From IMG/VR virus record IMGVR_UViG_3300005329_000004, positions 1 through 56,399 of that record: a stretch of DNA of 56,399 bases. The stretch is one strand, 5' to 3'. This DNA is from a virus. The position numbers and the translations under genes are program-made. Shown here one piece after another: positions 39,211 through 48,118 of the stretch. The notes beneath the pieces were generated by a model, which searched no databases, was not told the DNA's origin, and saw nothing but the letters and a program-made list of their open reading frames with translations. Positions within the stretch are counted from its first letter, which is position 1. The number at the start of each line of letters is the position of its first letter.

Positions 39211-40275
39211 ATGCCTGGCGCAAACGTAGGCAATCTCGGAATCAAAGACCTGCTCGAGGTCCGGTTCCTCTCGGCCGAACGGTTCGGCCTCGATATCATC
39301 GAGCAGGTCTTGAATCGCGACATGGCGATTCACAACGCCCTGATGACGGACATGGTTAGTACGTTCGCTGACGTCTCGACCGACATCCAGCGGCTCTATG
39401 GCTCGGGCTCGACGCTCCGCTTTAGCCAGGTCGACGAGTACGGACGCTCATCGACGCAGAAGGCCACCGCGGGCTCGGCGGTCGGGTTCCCGCTGCGCCG
39501 CTTCCAGGCGGCGATCGGCTGGACGGCGGACTATCTCAAACGCGCCACGCCGCGCGACATGGCGCAGACGCAGATCGCCGTCCAGAACGGCCACGCGCTC
39601 CAGATTCGCTCGGAGCTCCAGGCCGCGATCTACGGCTCGTCGAACTACACGTTCCGCGACTTCCTCGTGCGGAACTTCTCGATCGGCGTCAAGCGATTCG
39701 TGAACGCCGATGGCGCGGAGATTCCGACCGGGCCCAATGGCGAGACGTTCGACGGCTCGACGCACACGCACTATCTGGCCGGCGCCTCGCTCACCGGCAC
39801 GCTCGCCGACTCGCTCGTCTCGACCGTGACCGAGCATCACCAGAACGGCGAGCCGCAGATCTTCATCAACGCCGCCGACGAAGCGACGTGGCGCGCGCTC
39901 ACGAATTTCAAGCCGTACATCGATTCGCGCCTGACGTTGAACACGGCCGCGAACCAGCCGACGTCGCGCTTGAATCCGTTCAAGACGAACAACCGGCCGA
40001 TCGGGCTCTACGGCGCGGCCGAAGTCTGGGTCAAGCCGTGGGCCGTGTCGGGCTACGCGGTCTGCATGGACGTGAGCGCCGATGCCGGGAAGCCGCTCGT
40101 CGCGCGCGTTCGCGAAGGCACGCAGATCGTGCTCCAGCCGGCCGCCGAGATCGTGTTGTTCCCGCTCCAGGCCAAGTACATGAACTCGGAATACGGGTTC
40201 GGCGTCTGGACGCGCACCAACGGCGCGGTGCTGGACTTCGGCCACGGCTCCTACACGGATCCGGCCGTCCTGTAA
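39211..40275 (+). CDS. Major capsid protein
   Basis: 354 residues. The N-terminal helices (LGLDIIEQVLNRD-like segment near residue 30), FPLRRFQAAIGWTADYLKRA, SELQAAIYGSSNYTFRDFLV and the C-terminal strands (PLVARVREGTQIVLQPAAEI) match phage major capsid proteins, presumably with the HK97 fold. Position after scaffold and decoration genes supports it. A TAGGAG site and leader hairpins precede it, and a 14-base-pair hairpin follows, as for a very highly expressed gene. Confidence 0.85.
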   Translation: MPGANVGNLGIKDLLEVRFLSAERFGLDIIEQVLNRDMAIHNALMTDMVSTFADVSTDIQRLYGSGSTLRFSQVDEYGRSSTQKATAGSAVGFPLRRFQAAIGWTADYLKRATPRDMAQTQIAVQNGHALQIRSELQAAIYGSSNYTFRDFLVRNFSIGVKRFVNADGAEIPTGPNGETFDGSTHTHYLAGASLTGTLADSLVSTVTEHHQNGEPQIFINAADEATWRALTNFKPYIDSRLTLNTAANQPTSRLNPFKTNNRPIGLYGAAEVWVKPWAVSGYAVCMDVSADAGKPLVARVREGTQIVLQPAAEIVLFPLQAKYMNSEYGFGVWTRTNGAVLDFGHGSYTDPAVL

Positions 40276-40285
40276 TTCGATGACG

Positions 40286-40319
40286 CACGCAGCGATGCGT
40301 ATTCGCGCATCGCTGCGTG
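40286..40319 (+). other. Strong 14-bp hairpin after major capsid gene
   Basis: CACGCAGCGATGCG and CGCATCGCTGCGTG are perfect arms around TATTCG, ten bases after the capsid stop. This is the strongest hairpin I found. No T run follows, so it may block 3' decay or slow transcription partially. Confidence 0.7.
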
Positions 40320-40368
40320 GTGATGGTGATCATGCTCGCACGTGGACGCACTTTCACGGAGTGGACCG

Positions 40369-40635
40369 ATGGCGAAGAAAGACGCAACCGATCAGACGGA
40401 TCAAGCCAGTCAAGCGGGTCAAGGCGACGCGCCGGACTCGATCGCGTTCACCGAAGTCGAGAAGGTCGAGAAGGTCGCGAAGCCCGACGAAACGATTCCC
40501 GGCGGGAAGTATCGGAACGCCGACGGCTCGCTCAAGAACGCGCACGGGCAGTTGATCGACGAGAACGGCAAAGTGCTCCCGGGTCAGGCGCCGCCGACGC
40601 CCGTCGAGATTCCGTCGCCGCTCCCGCCGCAGTAG
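40369..40635 (+). CDS. Small acidic protein after capsid gene
   Basis: 88 residues from ATG 40369, GGAG upstream. It is low complexity: ATDQTDQASQAGQGD, then EVEKVEKVAKPDE, GGKYRNADGSLKNAHGQLID and a Pro-rich end. The NADGSLKNAHGQLIDENGK part recurs in small phage proteins downstream of capsid genes. Function unknown. Confidence 0.58.
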   Translation: MAKKDATDQTDQASQAGQGDAPDSIAFTEVEKVEKVAKPDETIPGGKYRNADGSLKNAHGQLIDENGKVLPGQAPPTPVEIPSPLPPQ

Positions 40636-40674
40636 GCAGCAGTAATCCGCAGCTAACGCAGTAGGAGGTCGCTC

Positions 40675-40857
40675 GTGGGTCGACCACTCGGACCATTCAA
40701 CGCGCCGCCGCTGCCGAGCGGCGCGTTGGAGTTTGATCGGCCAAAGAATTTCACCGGCACGTGCGATCCGCGCGATTTCGCGCGCGCCCTGCAGCAAGAG
40801 AAAACGCACGACGACGTCGCCGCGACGCGCGTGCTATCGCCCGACGAACAGCCGTAG
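40675..40857 (+). CDS. Small head-region protein
   Basis: 60 residues, GTG start with GTAGGAGGTC upstream, a strong ribosome site. MGRPLGPFNAPPLPSGALEF is unstructured, the rest charged. No family recognised. Confidence 0.52.
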   Translation: MGRPLGPFNAPPLPSGALEFDRPKNFTGTCDPRDFARALQQEKTHDDVAATRVLSPDEQP

Positions 40858-40874
40858 ACCGTAGGAGAATCCTC

Positions 40875-41054
40875 ATGCAACCCAAACTCGGCAAACTCGG
40901 CAGCGGCGCCCGATTCGCGAAACTCCGGCGCGTCCTCGCGGCGCGCCGTGGCAAGAAGAAAGTGAGCGATCCCGGGGCCCTTGCGGCGTATATCGGAAGA
41001 AAGAAGCTGGGCGCTACGCGGTTTGCTAAGCTGTCGGCGAAAGGACGGAAGTAG
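40875..41054 (+). CDS. Small basic head-region protein
   Basis: 59 residues, very basic: KLGKLGSGARFAKLRRVLAA, then DPGALAAYIGRKKLGATRF. The DPGALAAYIGRKKLG segment belongs to a small protein family common in phages near head-tail genes. GGAGA lies upstream. Function unknown; binding to DNA or RNA is possible. Confidence 0.62.
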   Translation: MQPKLGKLGSGARFAKLRRVLAARRGKKKVSDPGALAAYIGRKKLGATRFAKLSAKGRK

Positions 41055-41057
41055 GCT

Positions 41058-41468
41058 ATGGCACTCGCGCCCACCGGGTTCATTTCGCCGCTTGGCGACC
41101 TCACGACATCGCTCTTTCCGAACGAAGACCGGAATGCGCTGAGCGTGCGCGTGTCGGCGTACCTCGAGGCGGCGCCCGACGACGCGCGGGTCCAGGCCAT
41201 CATCGCGGCCGATGCGACGAAGACGGACGCCGCAACGCGCGCCTATGTGTACTGGCGTGCGTACCGCGCGGTGGTGCAGCGGATGAACACCGAACCGCTG
41301 ACGGTCAGCGTCACCGAGAAAGGTTCACACGGCTATTCCGCCGCGCAGATCGGCGCGATGCAGCAGTTGGCGGATGGATACGATCAACAGCTCGACGGCC
41401 TGCTGCCCGTCGCTGAGCAGCCGGCGCACGCGCAATCGGTCGGCGTGCCCACCGTGTTCACGTGGTGA
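41058..41468 (+). CDS. Head-tail connector-like protein
   Basis: 136 residues, helical (VRVSAYLEAAPDDARVQAII, YVYWRAYRAVVQRMN), with a SVTEKGSHGYSAAQIGAMQQ loop. Helical proteins of this size after the capsid gene are usually adaptor (gp6/gp15-like) connectors, and the TEKG loop is often seen in them. Confidence 0.6.
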   Translation: MALAPTGFISPLGDLTTSLFPNEDRNALSVRVSAYLEAAPDDARVQAIIAADATKTDAATRAYVYWRAYRAVVQRMNTEPLTVSVTEKGSHGYSAAQIGAMQQLADGYDQQLDGLLPVAEQPAHAQSVGVPTVFTW

Positions 41469-41488
41469 GCACCGAGGCGCGCTGACCG

Positions 41489-42079
41489 ATGCTCACGCCA
41501 CTCTACGCCATCGCGAATGTGCCGGCGACGATCACCGTCGTCGCGCCGGGCGCTGCGCAGGGCGATGCGACCGTGCCGGTCGACTCGCTCACGATCGCGC
41601 TCCCGAATGGGACCATCGTCGATTTCGGCTCGGCCAAGTTCGCCAAACTGGTGCTCGCCGCCGCGATCGGTGACGACGCGCTGGCCACGGACCTGCTCCC
41701 GACCGCGCTCGTGGCGGGCGACGTCGCGACGATTGCTGGATCCTCGGCGTCGCCGCTCCTCTCGGAGAAGTGGGCCAAGCTCAAGACGGACGCCGATCGC
41801 ACGGCGCTCCATCTGGCGGCGGAAATGATGCTCGGCCTGGTCGCCCCGGTCTACACGGGCGATGACGCTGACATGCTCGGTTTCGCGATCGTTCGGCAAA
41901 TCAACTTCATGCTCGAGCATGGGGTGACGCCGAGCGTGGTCCAGAGCGCGGCTGATGGGAATCGTGGCACGACGACGACCTATCGCAATCGCTGGGTTGA
42001 TCCCGACGCCGCGGCGATCGTCGCGTTGGTCACGGGTGCCAAGCCGGTTCGGTTCGAACCGGCGACGGTGGGAGTCTGA
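41489..42079 (+). CDS. Head-tail joining region protein
   Basis: 196 residues. The first half is beta-rich (PATITVVAPGAAQGDATVPV, DSLTIALPNGTIVDFGSAKF), the second helical (DADRTALHLAAEMMLGLVAP). Located between the connector and the tail-completion gene, it probably takes part in the neck. No exact family recognised. Confidence 0.52.
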   Translation: MLTPLYAIANVPATITVVAPGAAQGDATVPVDSLTIALPNGTIVDFGSAKFAKLVLAAAIGDDALATDLLPTALVAGDVATIAGSSASPLLSEKWAKLKTDADRTALHLAAEMMLGLVAPVYTGDDADMLGFAIVRQINFMLEHGVTPSVVQSAADGNRGTTTTYRNRWVDPDAAAIVALVTGAKPVRFEPATVGV

Positions 42080-42082
42080 TGC

Positions 42083-42661
42083 GTGGCCGGCTATCTCGAC
42101 GTCTCCGTCACCTACACGCCACGGCTCACGCGGGGCGAGCAGCAGCTGGCGGCCCTGCCCTCGAGGCTGCGCAATCTTCGGGCGGTCGTCGAGCAGGGCA
42201 TCGCACCGCTCGCGATCGCGATGATCGAACGCCACAAGGAGTCCCAAGGCGCGGCGTTCGGCCATCCGTGGGCCGCGCTTGCCCCGTCGACGATCGCGCA
42301 ACGGCTCCGACGTGGCACGCTCGAGAACGGAATCCTCGACGACACCGGACATCTCTTCCGCGCGATTTTCGAATCGCTGGCGAACGGGCAACGCATTCAG
42401 CCGTCGCGCGGCGGCTATCGGCTCGACTTGGGCTCAGCCGGCATCTCCGATCCGATCGAGGCCATGAAGTTCCGCGTTCACTTTCGCGGCATCGACGGGC
42501 GCATGCCGGCTCGGCAACCCGTCCCCAGTCCGCTGCCGCGATCGTTCCGCGACGCGTGCCGTCAGGTCGTGCACGACTTCATCGCCACGGGTCGTCTTCG
42601 TGGCGCCGGCGGGCAGTTCGTCGCCTTCGGTACGACTGGGGCCGCAGGGGCTGTGCAATGA
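42083..42661 (+). CDS. Phage virion morphogenesis/tail-completion protein
   Basis: 192 residues, GTG start. RHKESQGAAFGHPWAALAPS, then TIAQRLRRGTLENGILDDTG and LFRAIFES, with the later MKFRVHFRGIDGRMPARQPV, is the pattern of the Mu gpG/HK97 gp10-like virion morphogenesis proteins (the 'W-A-L-x-P-x-T' and 'L-x-D-T-G-x-L' stretches). It joins head and tail. ATGA overlap with the next gene. Confidence 0.7.
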   Translation: MAGYLDVSVTYTPRLTRGEQQLAALPSRLRNLRAVVEQGIAPLAIAMIERHKESQGAAFGHPWAALAPSTIAQRLRRGTLENGILDDTGHLFRAIFESLANGQRIQPSRGGYRLDLGSAGISDPIEAMKFRVHFRGIDGRMPARQPVPSPLPRSFRDACRQVVHDFIATGRLRGAGGQFVAFGTTGAAGAVQ

Positions 42662-43188
42662 TTCGCGAATCGGTGCAGCTCATCGCGGCCTTCCTCGCGG
42701 ACGCCACGTACGGCATCAACGCGATGGCGGCGGATCTGCCGCGGGACAAGATCGGCGGGGGCTCCGAGGACGCGCCGGGGACCGTCAACATCTACAACGA
42801 CCGCGACGACGCTGGGGTCGCGAAGAACCTCACGCCACCCGAGTTCCCGTCGATCATCGTGTTCGGCGAGACGCGCGAAGTCGCCGATGGGTTCGATGAC
42901 AAGCCGCAGACGCCGCACCCGATCACGATTGCGATTGGGTACGTGACGAACGACGGGGCCGACGAGCTCACGTCGCAGGCGGCGTGCGCGATCCTCATTC
43001 GCGCCGCCAAGCGGTCGCTCCGACGCTACAACACGCAGACGGCGTCCGCGGGCTATCGCGAGCTGAATGGCATTCGCGTGATGAAGGTGACCAAAGCGCT
43101 TGAACGATTCGTGACGGTCGTCGCGGAGCAAACGAAACTGTGGGGCTGGCTCGAAGTGCATCTGACCGTCGTCGACGGTGTCGCGTAA
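42658..43188 (+). CDS. Tail terminator/neck-type protein
   Basis: 176 residues from the ATGA overlap. PSIIVFGETREVADGFDDKP, then HPITIAIGYVTNDGADELTS, and a helical middle (CAILIRAAKRSLRRYN) form an alpha/beta fold with a final strand (GWLEVHLTVVDGV). Such proteins just before the major tail gene are commonly tail terminators. Confidence 0.6.
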   Translation: MIRESVQLIAAFLADATYGINAMAADLPRDKIGGGSEDAPGTVNIYNDRDDAGVAKNLTPPEFPSIIVFGETREVADGFDDKPQTPHPITIAIGYVTNDGADELTSQAACAILIRAAKRSLRRYNTQTASAGYRELNGIRVMKVTKALERFVTVVAEQTKLWGWLEVHLTVVDGVA

Positions 43189-43236
43189 TCACGGGCCGCA
43201 CCTCTGGCCTAATCACTCTTTGCGAGGATTCTGAAT

Positions 43237-44058
43237 ATGCCGCCCGTCGATATGAGTCTCATCAACGACTCGCGCCTCTACATGATTGGCGCGGGCATCG
43301 TCGAGATCAACCAGAAGGACCCCGTCACGGGGCTCCTCACCGGCTACCGCGATGCGGGGAACGCTACGATCGTCCAGCCGACGAACTCGGACGAGCGATT
43401 CCAGAAGTTCGAATCGCGGACGCGCTACCGCGCGCTGGCTGCGGATCTCTTGCTGCGCCGCAACACGCAGATCGAGTTCGCCTTCGACGAGTGGTCGTCG
43501 TTCCTCGTGGGGCTCTGGCTCCAGGCGACGATCAGCGACGAAGGCACGCAGGCCGCGACGCCGGTGGTGGACGAAGTCGTGACGACGGCCGCGGTGCTCG
43601 GCGACTCGTACCTCTTGGCCAAGCGCGGGCCGATCTCGGCCGTCACCGCCAAGGGCGGTCCGACCGGCACCGTGTCGCTCACGGCGGGCGTCGACTACAC
43701 GATCGACGACACGAATGTCGGCGTGATTCGGCTCTTGCCGGGCGCGGTCAGCATCGCGACGGGCGACACGCTCAAGGTGAGCTACACGCCGACCGCGTAC
43801 GCGGGCGGCCTCGGAAAGCAGTTCGACATCGGCACCATCTCGACGGTCGAATGCGCGATCCGGTTCATCGGCGATCCGGCCAACGGACCGCGGCTCATGT
43901 GGGACTGGTGGCTCACCGCGATTCGTCCGAACGGCGCGCTTCCGCTGATCACTTCGGGGAATGAAAACACGCCGCTCAACATGATCGCGCAGGTGAAGAC
44001 GGACTACACGAACCATCCGACGAACCCGATCGGCCGCGTGATCGAGCTGCCGGCGTAG
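43237..44058 (+). CDS. Major tail protein
   Basis: 273 residues. It is beta-rich throughout (NTQIEFAFDEWSSFLVGLWL, GGPTGTVSLTAGVDYTIDDT, TLKVSYTPTAYAGGLGKQFD), with few helices, the tail-tube make-up. It comes between the terminator and the tail chaperone with a frameshift, the canonical siphovirus order. GAGG lies upstream, and a nested hairpin follows. Confidence 0.75.
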   Translation: MPPVDMSLINDSRLYMIGAGIVEINQKDPVTGLLTGYRDAGNATIVQPTNSDERFQKFESRTRYRALAADLLLRRNTQIEFAFDEWSSFLVGLWLQATISDEGTQAATPVVDEVVTTAAVLGDSYLLAKRGPISAVTAKGGPTGTVSLTAGVDYTIDDTNVGVIRLLPGAVSIATGDTLKVSYTPTAYAGGLGKQFDIGTISTVECAIRFIGDPANGPRLMWDWWLTAIRPNGALPLITSGNENTPLNMIAQVKTDYTNHPTNPIGRVIELPA

Positions 44059-44125
44059 TCACTACGTCTCGCTTGTGACAACTGAAGGACTTCACCAAGA
44101 GACGCTGTCCGCGAGTTATGAAGGC

Positions 44126-44172
44126 CGGGGCGCTCGTATGACGAGAGGCAACTCATCGTCAGCGGCGCCCCG
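44126..44172 (+). other. Nested hairpin between major tail and chaperone genes
   Basis: Outer arms CGGGGCGC (44126) and GCGCCCCG (44165), inner arms TGACGA (44139) and TCGTCA (44156). The following bases are T-rich but broken (CATTCGTTTTCGTTCG), so partial termination after the highly expressed tail gene is possible. AAGGAG for the chaperone follows at 44194. Confidence 0.5.
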
Positions 44173-44207
44173 CATTCGTTTTCGTTCGTTCTTAAGGAGA
44201 AGTGACC

Positions 44208-44834
44208 ATGGCCACTGCTTTACTCGATCGTGTGGATGCACCAGCGCCGCAACTGCCCGTCGTGTTTCGTCTCAAGGGTGCGCCGTATCGGCTCGCCGGC
44301 GAGGCGATGACGATGGCGCAGCAAGTGTTCGTCGGCGTCCGGTTGCGGAAAGCGGGCATCGCGGGCCGCGTGCCGATCGATCCGACCGATACCGCCGCGC
44401 AGTTCTCGCTCGCGCGGGACTTCGAAGAGGCCACACTCGCCGCATTCGACAGCGGGGCGATGTACGAGATCCTGGGTGGGATCCTGGTCGCGGATGGCAC
44501 GCGGTGGGACAAGCAGCAGGCCTTGGCCACGGCCAAGATCATCGAAGGCCTCACGGATTTCGACGAGCAATCGCCGCTCTTCGAATTCGCTGCGGAGATC
44601 GTGCTCGATTTTTTCACACGAGCCGCGGGATTGAACGGGACTTTGGCGAAGTCTTCGTCGTTCGAGCCGAGCGACGACCAACCCCGCGGCACGAGCGATA
44701 CGCCGGACGCGTCTTCGAATTCCGACGCAAACGTCCCGACATCGAGCCCGCCACCGATCGATTCCGCGGCGACCCCGAGCACGACTACGGGATCTACAAC
44801 CCCATCGTCCGCGAGCTCGCCCAGTGGGATGTAG
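44208..44834 (+). CDS. Tail assembly chaperone, short form (gpG-like)
   Basis: 208 residues from ATG 44208 with AAGGAG upstream. FRLKGAPYRLAGEAMTMAQQ and LARDFEEATLAAFDSGAMYE make the folded part (to about residue 140). Beyond the slip site the frame becomes low-complexity Ser/Thr/Pro, as expected of the tail of an unshifted chaperone. It works with the tape measure during tail assembly and is not in the mature virion. Confidence 0.75.
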   Translation: MATALLDRVDAPAPQLPVVFRLKGAPYRLAGEAMTMAQQVFVGVRLRKAGIAGRVPIDPTDTAAQFSLARDFEEATLAAFDSGAMYEILGGILVADGTRWDKQQALATAKIIEGLTDFDEQSPLFEFAAEIVLDFFTRAAGLNGTLAKSSSFEPSDDQPRGTSDTPDASSNSDANVPTSSPPPIDSAATPSTTTGSTTPSSASSPSGM

Positions 44835-45022
44835 ATCGGTACGCGGTCGTCGCGTCGTGGCCCATCCGGGAAGCGCTCTTGGCGTACGTCGAGGTGCTCA
44901 AGCGCGACGCGCGCGAGGCGTACGCGCGGGAGCTCGATCGCTTCTACCACGGGCGCGTGATGAAGGACGCGCCCACGCCGCCGCCCATTCTCGCGTCGCC
45001 CAGCAGTCAGGTGCCGCCGTGA
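44208..45022 (+). CDS. Tail assembly chaperone, -1 frameshift form (gpGT-like)
   Basis: At 44609-44615 lies T TTT TTC in the zero frame, a classic X XXY YYZ slippery heptamer. A -1 shift there adds 135 codons that end at 45022 (FHTSRGIERDFGEVFVV, then YGIYNPIVRELAQWDVDRYA), for 271 residues in all. The downstream frame is a well-formed helical domain with no start of its own. This matches the conserved gpG/gpGT strategy of tailed phages. Confidence 0.78.
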
Positions 45023-45066
45023 GCGCTATGAACGCTACTAACACCACACGTCAAGCGAGATAGCGT

Positions 45067-48000
45067 ATGGGCTTCTCTGGCGACGATATCGACATTGGCG
45101 TCAATGTCCACGCGAACCCGGACGCCGCGCAGACCATCACCGCGTTTCGGCAACAACTCGCCGCGCTACGGGCCGACTTGGCACAAGCGGCGCAGAAGAG
45201 CGCGACGATCGGCGATGCCGCGGCGGATTCAACCGCGATCAATCGCGCAATCGGCGCATTCCAGAAGCTGGGCCAGCAAGTCGACATCAATAGCCAAAAA
45301 ACCGTCGCCGGGTTTCGCGCACAGGGCGACGCCGTCGCGGCCTTTCTCGCCAAGCTGGGCGCCACCGATGCAGAGCTCAACAAGATCGGCGCCACCATCT
45401 CTAGCGTTGAGCAGCGCGCCGGCGCCGCGGCCGCGGTTGTGGGACGAGTTGTCCCTGATGAATTGCCAGCGCGTGTCAACGCGTCGACGTTCGCCATCCG
45501 CCGAGGCGCGGACGCGATGTCGAGCATGGCGTTCGCCGCGACCGCCGGGCGGGCCAGTCTGCAGAATATGAGTATTGGCGCTGGGAGCATGACATCCGCC
45601 GTTGTGTCTCTCGCCGGCGGAACGCTACTCGCGTCGACTGTCGTCGGCGGGCTTGTCACGATCGGCCTGACATTGATCGGAGTCCTGGACGACGCCAAAA
45701 AGAGCGCCAAGGAAGCCGACAAGGAGCTCGAGAACTTCGCAGGCCTCTCGGCCGACATCATCGCGCAGCGCGCCAACGACACGCGGCAGGAGATCGCGAC
45801 CCTCACGCGCCTCCAGGCGCAGCTGCGCGAGTTGTCGAAAACGGCGCCCTTGGATCCGCAGTCGGCCCAGCTCACCGAGCAAGGCCGCAAGACGCGCGAA
45901 GCGATCCAGGGGTTGGCGAACGATCTCAAGCTCGTCAACACGGATAAGTCCGGCCACGTGCTGGACGCCAAGAAGATCATCGACGCCAACGACATTTCGA
46001 ACGCGATCGACAAGATCGAAGAGAAGCTGATCGAGCTCACGGGCCTCCAACTCAAACAGTCGAAGGCCGCGCAGGAGGCCCAGGCCAAGGCCGACACGGA
46101 GATTCTCGATCAGCAAATTCACAACATTCAAGCGGCCGAAGTCGCGCGCATCGCCTCCACCCAGGGCGAGTCGGCCGCTCGTCGCCGGCAGATCCAGTTC
46201 GACCTGGACAACGAACTCCAAGCGATCAAGACGTCGGGCGCGCGCGCCGATCTGCAGGCGTCCGCCACTCGCGCCGCGCGCGAGAAGAACGTCGCCGACC
46301 TGACCAAGTTCGACGCCGAGCAGGCGCAGAAAGCGGCCGAGTCGCGCGCCGCGGCTGAGACCAAACAGATCAAGGCGATCGAAGACACGCGGATCGCATC
46401 GGCCAAGGACACCGAGGCCGAAACCGACGCCGTCACGCAGCACGCACGCGATGCGCGGGACATCAGCGAGCGCGAGGCGATTGCGCGCCGGCGCGATGCG
46501 ACGTTGGCCGAGATCAACGCCGAAGAATCGGCCCGCCTCCGGTCGATCGGCACGCAGATCTTTGCGCAGAACAAACTCCTCACGGCCACGGTCGACCCAG
46601 AGAAGCGGAGCGCGATCGCGAAAGGAATCGAAGATCTCGAGACGCAACAGACCAAGGTCGTCACGGACGCGAACCAAAAACGCACGAAAGTGCAGACGGA
46701 CGCGGCGCGTGAGACGGCCACGGTCACGCGACAGCTCCGGCAAGAGGTCGAACAGGTCAGCGTGCAATCGCTCGAGGAGCAGGGGCGATTCTTGGAGGCC
46801 GCCAAGATCCAAGTGCAGCGCGAGTCTCGGGACGCGATCCTCGAAGCCTCGGCGGCCGGTGACGCGGCAGCGCTGTCGGCCATCCGGCAACGGATCGCGG
46901 CGATCATTCATCAGGCGCAAGCGCGCGAGATCGAAACGACCGCGACCGAGGCCATCACCGCCGCCCAGTCCGCGCTCCAGCGGATCAACCTCCAGGTGCA
47001 GGCGCGCGCGATCACCCCGAGTGCCGGACGGTCGCAGATCGTCGACGAGCTCACGAAAGAGCGCGACGCGGTCGCGAGCTTGCTGCCGTCGCTGGAGCGC
47101 GTCGCGGTCGATCTCCCGGGCAACGCCGAAGCCCAGGCGAAGCTCGAACGGTACCGGACGGAACTCGTCCGTCTCAATCTCGACATTGGCGCCGCGGCCG
47201 ATCAGTTCCACGATCTCAAACTCGCGAGCATCGACGCCTTCCAGCAGGGACTAGCGCGGTTCTTCGAATCGCTCTCGAGCATCGGCCCGACCGACGAGCA
47301 GAAATCCAAGATCGGCGCGCTCAAGGACGAGCTGCGGTCGACCACCGACGAGTTGAACGCGCTGTTGAGTGCCCCGGCGAGCCAACGCACACCCGAGAAC
47401 GATCGGCGCATCACCGATCTTCGGAGCCAGGTGAGCGCGCTCAATCAAGAGTTGAACGACTCCAAGCATGCCGTGACGACGCTCGCCCAGGTCTTCGGAC
47501 AGGCGGCGCTCAGCATCGTGCAGTCGATCCAGCGCATCGTCTCGCAGATGCTGGCGCAACTCGCCGTGCAGCGGTTGCTGCAGGCCTTTGGCGGATTCCA
47601 AGGCGCAGGCGACGGCGGACAATCGGCATTCGTGAACGCGATCGCGGGCCAAGCGATTCCCGGGATTCAGATCATTGGCCACGCGGGCGGCGGTGTCATT
47701 CGCGGGCCAGGCACCGGTACGTCGGATTCGATCCTCGCGCGCGTCTCGAATGGCGAGGGGATCGTGACCGCGCGCGCGATGTCGCGCGAGGGCGTGGCCA
47801 AGCTGGACGCGCTCAACGCAGGGCAGGCGACGATTCTCACGCGCGACGCGGTTCGCGTGATTCGCGGATTTCGGGATGGCGGTGTCGTCTCGCTTGACCC
47901 GACACCATCCGGGTCCGGTTTACTCGCGCCAGGCGAGATAGGACGATCCGCGAGCGGCGGCCCGACGACATTCGAGCATCACTTTGTGCTCGATGTGCCA

Positions 48001-48108
48001 CCGGGGTTCATCCTCCGGCATTTGGATTCGCCGGCGGCCGAGCAGCAGGTCGTGCGCATCGTCACGCGGCACGCGAACGCGGTGAACGCGGGGCTTGGCC
48101 GCCGATGA
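45067..48108 (+). CDS. Tape measure protein
   Basis: 1013 residues, the longest gene. It is mainly a coiled coil of Ala, Gln, Glu and Arg (residues about 20-160 and 230-760). A hydrophobic segment (TSAVVSLAGGTLLASTVVGG, then LVTIGLTLIGVL) lies near residues 177-213 and could insert into the host membrane at DNA entry. The C-terminal part is Gly-rich (GGGVIRGPGTGTSDS). It directly follows the chaperone pair, and its length sets the tail length, by the usual 1.5 angstrom per residue roughly 150 nm. Confidence 0.9.
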   Translation: MGFSGDDIDIGVNVHANPDAAQTITAFRQQLAALRADLAQAAQKSATIGDAAADSTAINRAIGAFQKLGQQVDINSQKTVAGFRAQGDAVAAFLAKLGATDAELNKIGATISSVEQRAGAAAAVVGRVVPDELPARVNASTFAIRRGADAMSSMAFAATAGRASLQNMSIGAGSMTSAVVSLAGGTLLASTVVGGLVTIGLTLIGVLDDAKKSAKEADKELENFAGLSADIIAQRANDTRQEIATLTRLQAQLRELSKTAPLDPQSAQLTEQGRKTREAIQGLANDLKLVNTDKSGHVLDAKKIIDANDISNAIDKIEEKLIELTGLQLKQSKAAQEAQAKADTEILDQQIHNIQAAEVARIASTQGESAARRRQIQFDLDNELQAIKTSGARADLQASATRAAREKNVADLTKFDAEQAQKAAESRAAAETKQIKAIEDTRIASAKDTEAETDAVTQHARDARDISEREAIARRRDATLAEINAEESARLRSIGTQIFAQNKLLTATVDPEKRSAIAKGIEDLETQQTKVVTDANQKRTKVQTDAARETATVTRQLRQEVEQVSVQSLEEQGRFLEAAKIQVQRESRDAILEASAAGDAAALSAIRQRIAAIIHQAQAREIETTATEAITAAQSALQRINLQVQARAITPSAGRSQIVDELTKERDAVASLLPSLERVAVDLPGNAEAQAKLERYRTELVRLNLDIGAAADQFHDLKLASIDAFQQGLARFFESLSSIGPTDEQKSKIGALKDELRSTTDELNALLSAPASQRTPENDRRITDLRSQVSALNQELNDSKHAVTTLAQVFGQAALSIVQSIQRIVSQMLAQLAVQRLLQAFGGFQGAGDGGQSAFVNAIAGQAIPGIQIIGHAGGGVIRGPGTGTSDSILARVSNGEGIVTARAMSREGVAKLDALNAGQATILTRDAVRVIRGFRDGGVVSLDPTPSGSGLLAPGEIGRSASGGPTTFEHHFVLDVPPGFILRHLDSPAAEQQVVRIVTRHANAVNAGLGRR

Positions 48109-48118
48109 GGGTTTGTCA

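Noticed and set aside
40286-40319. A Rho-independent terminator after the capsid gene
   Set aside because: The stem is strong but no T run follows and the downstream genes are co-oriented and lack another promoter, so I list it as a hairpin.
45625-47211. A 528-codon open frame on the minus strand
   Set aside because: It lies entirely inside the tape-measure gene; the GC-rich, Ala/Arg-coding strand gives a long mirror frame full of Arg, Asp and Leu without any family features.
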